Part shown: piece by piece, positions 5,574 to 6,123 of the stretch | Layout: each line of letters starts with the position of its first letter | How positions within the stretch are numbered: the first letter of the stretch is position 1 | DNA from: an uncultured Eubacteriales bacterium | Lineage (GTDB): Bacteria > Bacillota > Clostridia > Oscillospirales > Oscillospiraceae | Length of the DNA: 6,123 nt | Assembly: GCA_900551995.1 (NCBI GenBank) | Contig: URXW01000062.1 | Location: 1 to 6,123, forward strand | Direction: 5' to 3' | Notes under the pieces: generated by a model | What the model saw: the letters and a program-made list of their open reading frames with translations, nothing else | The model's database searches: none | Told to the model about the DNA's origin: nothing | Made by a program: the position numbers and the translations under genes

Positions 5574-5831
5574 TTATTTCAGCGTATAGAGATTGGATGT
5601 GTTACTCCCATTGGGGCGGTATCGGGGCAACTTGGCAAGATAGCCGTGCTGCTCCAGATCTGCCAGCGCCCGCTTGACGGTGCTGCGGGAGAGATTCATA
5701 TCTCTCGCAATCGTTTTGATCCCCGGCCAGCAGCTTCCCGCACGATTGGACCGATCCTTGAGGTACATATAGACGGATACAGCTCTGGGCGGCAGAAGCG
5801 TGTCAGCGTAAATGCTGTCAAAGTAGCTCAC
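5574..5831 (-). CDS. Winged helix-turn-helix protein, mobile-element type (HTH_36-like)
   Basis: The start is GTG at 5831, with GGAGG 7 bases upstream. The 85 residues begin MSYFDSIYADTLLPPRAVSV. A first helix (AVSVYMYLKDRSN) precedes the CWPGIKTIARDMNLSRSTVK helix-turn-helix (about 35-53). The recognition helix is SRSTVKRALADLEQ, and the wing is HGYLAKLPRYRPNGSNTSNLYTL. The order 'LxxxAxxVYxYL...CWPSxxTIAxxxxxSxxTVxRAlxxLxxxGyl' is that of replication-initiator-like HTH proteins common in conjugative and mobilisable elements of Firmicutes. It binds DNA in the cytoplasm, either as a repressor or in replication control of the element. Its start overlaps the stop of the upstream gene by 4 bases (GTGA), so the two are translated together. 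A strong hairpin follows the stop. The fold call is firm; the role is inferred. Confidence 0.85.
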   Translation of the reverse strand: MSYFDSIYADTLLPPRAVSVYMYLKDRSNRAGSCWPGIKTIARDMNLSRSTVKRALADLEQHGYLAKLPRYRPNGSNTSNLYTLK

Positions 5832-6123
5832 CGATCCACCTCCTGCCGGGGAAGATTGTAAGGGGTGCGCTTGTGCGGCATGCGGTCATAGTCGATGTCC
5901 TCCGCTACCACCATCTCCTGCACAGGCGCATCATGGAGCTGTCCCTCGCCCTTAACGGAGCGGTTGGTCTGCTGCTCCGGCAGCTTGGGCGGATACTTTC
6001 GCATGATGGCGCGGGTCAGCGAATTCTGATCGGCATAATAGACCCTTCTGGCTGCCTGTTCCTCCACACGGTATTCCTCCTCGAAGGTGATGCCCCATTC
6101 GAGGAACAGGCGCAGGCGGGTAC
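5828..6123 (-). CDS. Uncharacterised mobile-element protein, C-terminal part (5' end beyond window)
   Basis: The frame is open from the window edge to TGA 5830-5828, 97 residues, with TRLRLFLEWGITFEEEYRVEEQ then AARRVYYADQNSLTRAI. The sequence looks coding right to the edge, so the gene probably starts outside. An alternative start is GTG 6067, which happens to have GAGGAGG 8 bases upstream and would leave 79 residues. The N-terminal part is helical and charged, followed by a Pro/Gln linker (PPKLPEQQ) and an acidic-to-basic tail. No catalytic motif is visible and I do not recognise the family. It overlaps the HTH gene by 4 bases, indicating a co-translated pair, probably part of an integrated element. 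Confidence 0.6.
   Translation of the reverse strand, partial: TRLRLFLEWGITFEEEYRVEEQAARRVYYADQNSLTRAIMRKYPPKLPEQQTNRSVKGEGQLHDAPVQEMVVAEDIDYDRMPHKRTPYNLPRQEVDR

Noticed and set aside
1..6123. CRISPR array, tRNA or rRNA, riboswitch
   Set aside because: No regularly spaced repeats, cloverleaf or recognised aptamer core was seen on either strand.

Overview
The window looks like gut-type Clostridia DNA, probably close to Oscillospiraceae. The evidence is a GC-rich AdhE with clostridial-style sequence, strong AGGAGG ribosome sites, GTG starts, and IS66 and TnpV-like remnants. This assignment is inferred from protein character only; there is no rRNA or other taxonomic marker in the window.

Left part (1-720, + strand). 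The window opens in the last 39 codons of a probable isochorismatase-like cysteine hydrolase. A very strong 20-bp hairpin follows, then mobile-element debris: a TnpV-like gene start (297) that runs directly into the C-terminal two thirds of an IS66-family TnpB (332-559). After that come an extended -10 promoter (613-621) placed almost on top of a 17-codon reading frame (628-681) and a 15-bp bidirectional terminator (683-717).

Centre (760-4700, - strand). This is an apparent two-gene fermentative operon. adhE (4625 down to 1853) encodes a bifunctional acetaldehyde-CoA/alcohol dehydrogenase. It has a textbook promoter whose -10 lies inside an 18-bp match to the Rex (NADH/NAD+ sensing repressor) operator. 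Its reading frame is broken by one extra C in a C6 run near codon 52; removing that base gives a complete 923-residue protein with all catalytic residues. Downstream is a 305-residue relative of only the AdhE alcohol-dehydrogenase half. It has lost the GGGS nucleotide motif, the TAGTGSE motif, and most of the iron site and C-terminal domain, yet it remains an open frame. It looks like a domain-duplicate pseudoenzyme. The 175-bp gap between the two genes holds two strong GC hairpins, one with a cUUCGg tetraloop. The operon ends at the 683-717 terminator.

Right part (4778-6123, - strand). This is a mobile-element-like run: the C-terminal part of an uncharacterised charged protein, overlapping by 4 bases an 85-residue winged-HTH protein; a 13-bp terminator-like hairpin; a small single-pass membrane protein that needs a one-base shift to read through; and a protein with a glycine-zipper segment and a degraded Cys-poor tail that may be the relic of a zinc ribbon. 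The alcohol dehydrogenase operon is therefore flanked on both sides by mobile-element material.

How it works together: reconstructed AdhE would reduce acetyl-CoA to acetaldehyde and then ethanol, re-oxidising two NADH. Rex would be expected to keep it off at low NADH/NAD+. The pseudoenzyme, if made, could modulate AdhE filaments, but that is inference only.
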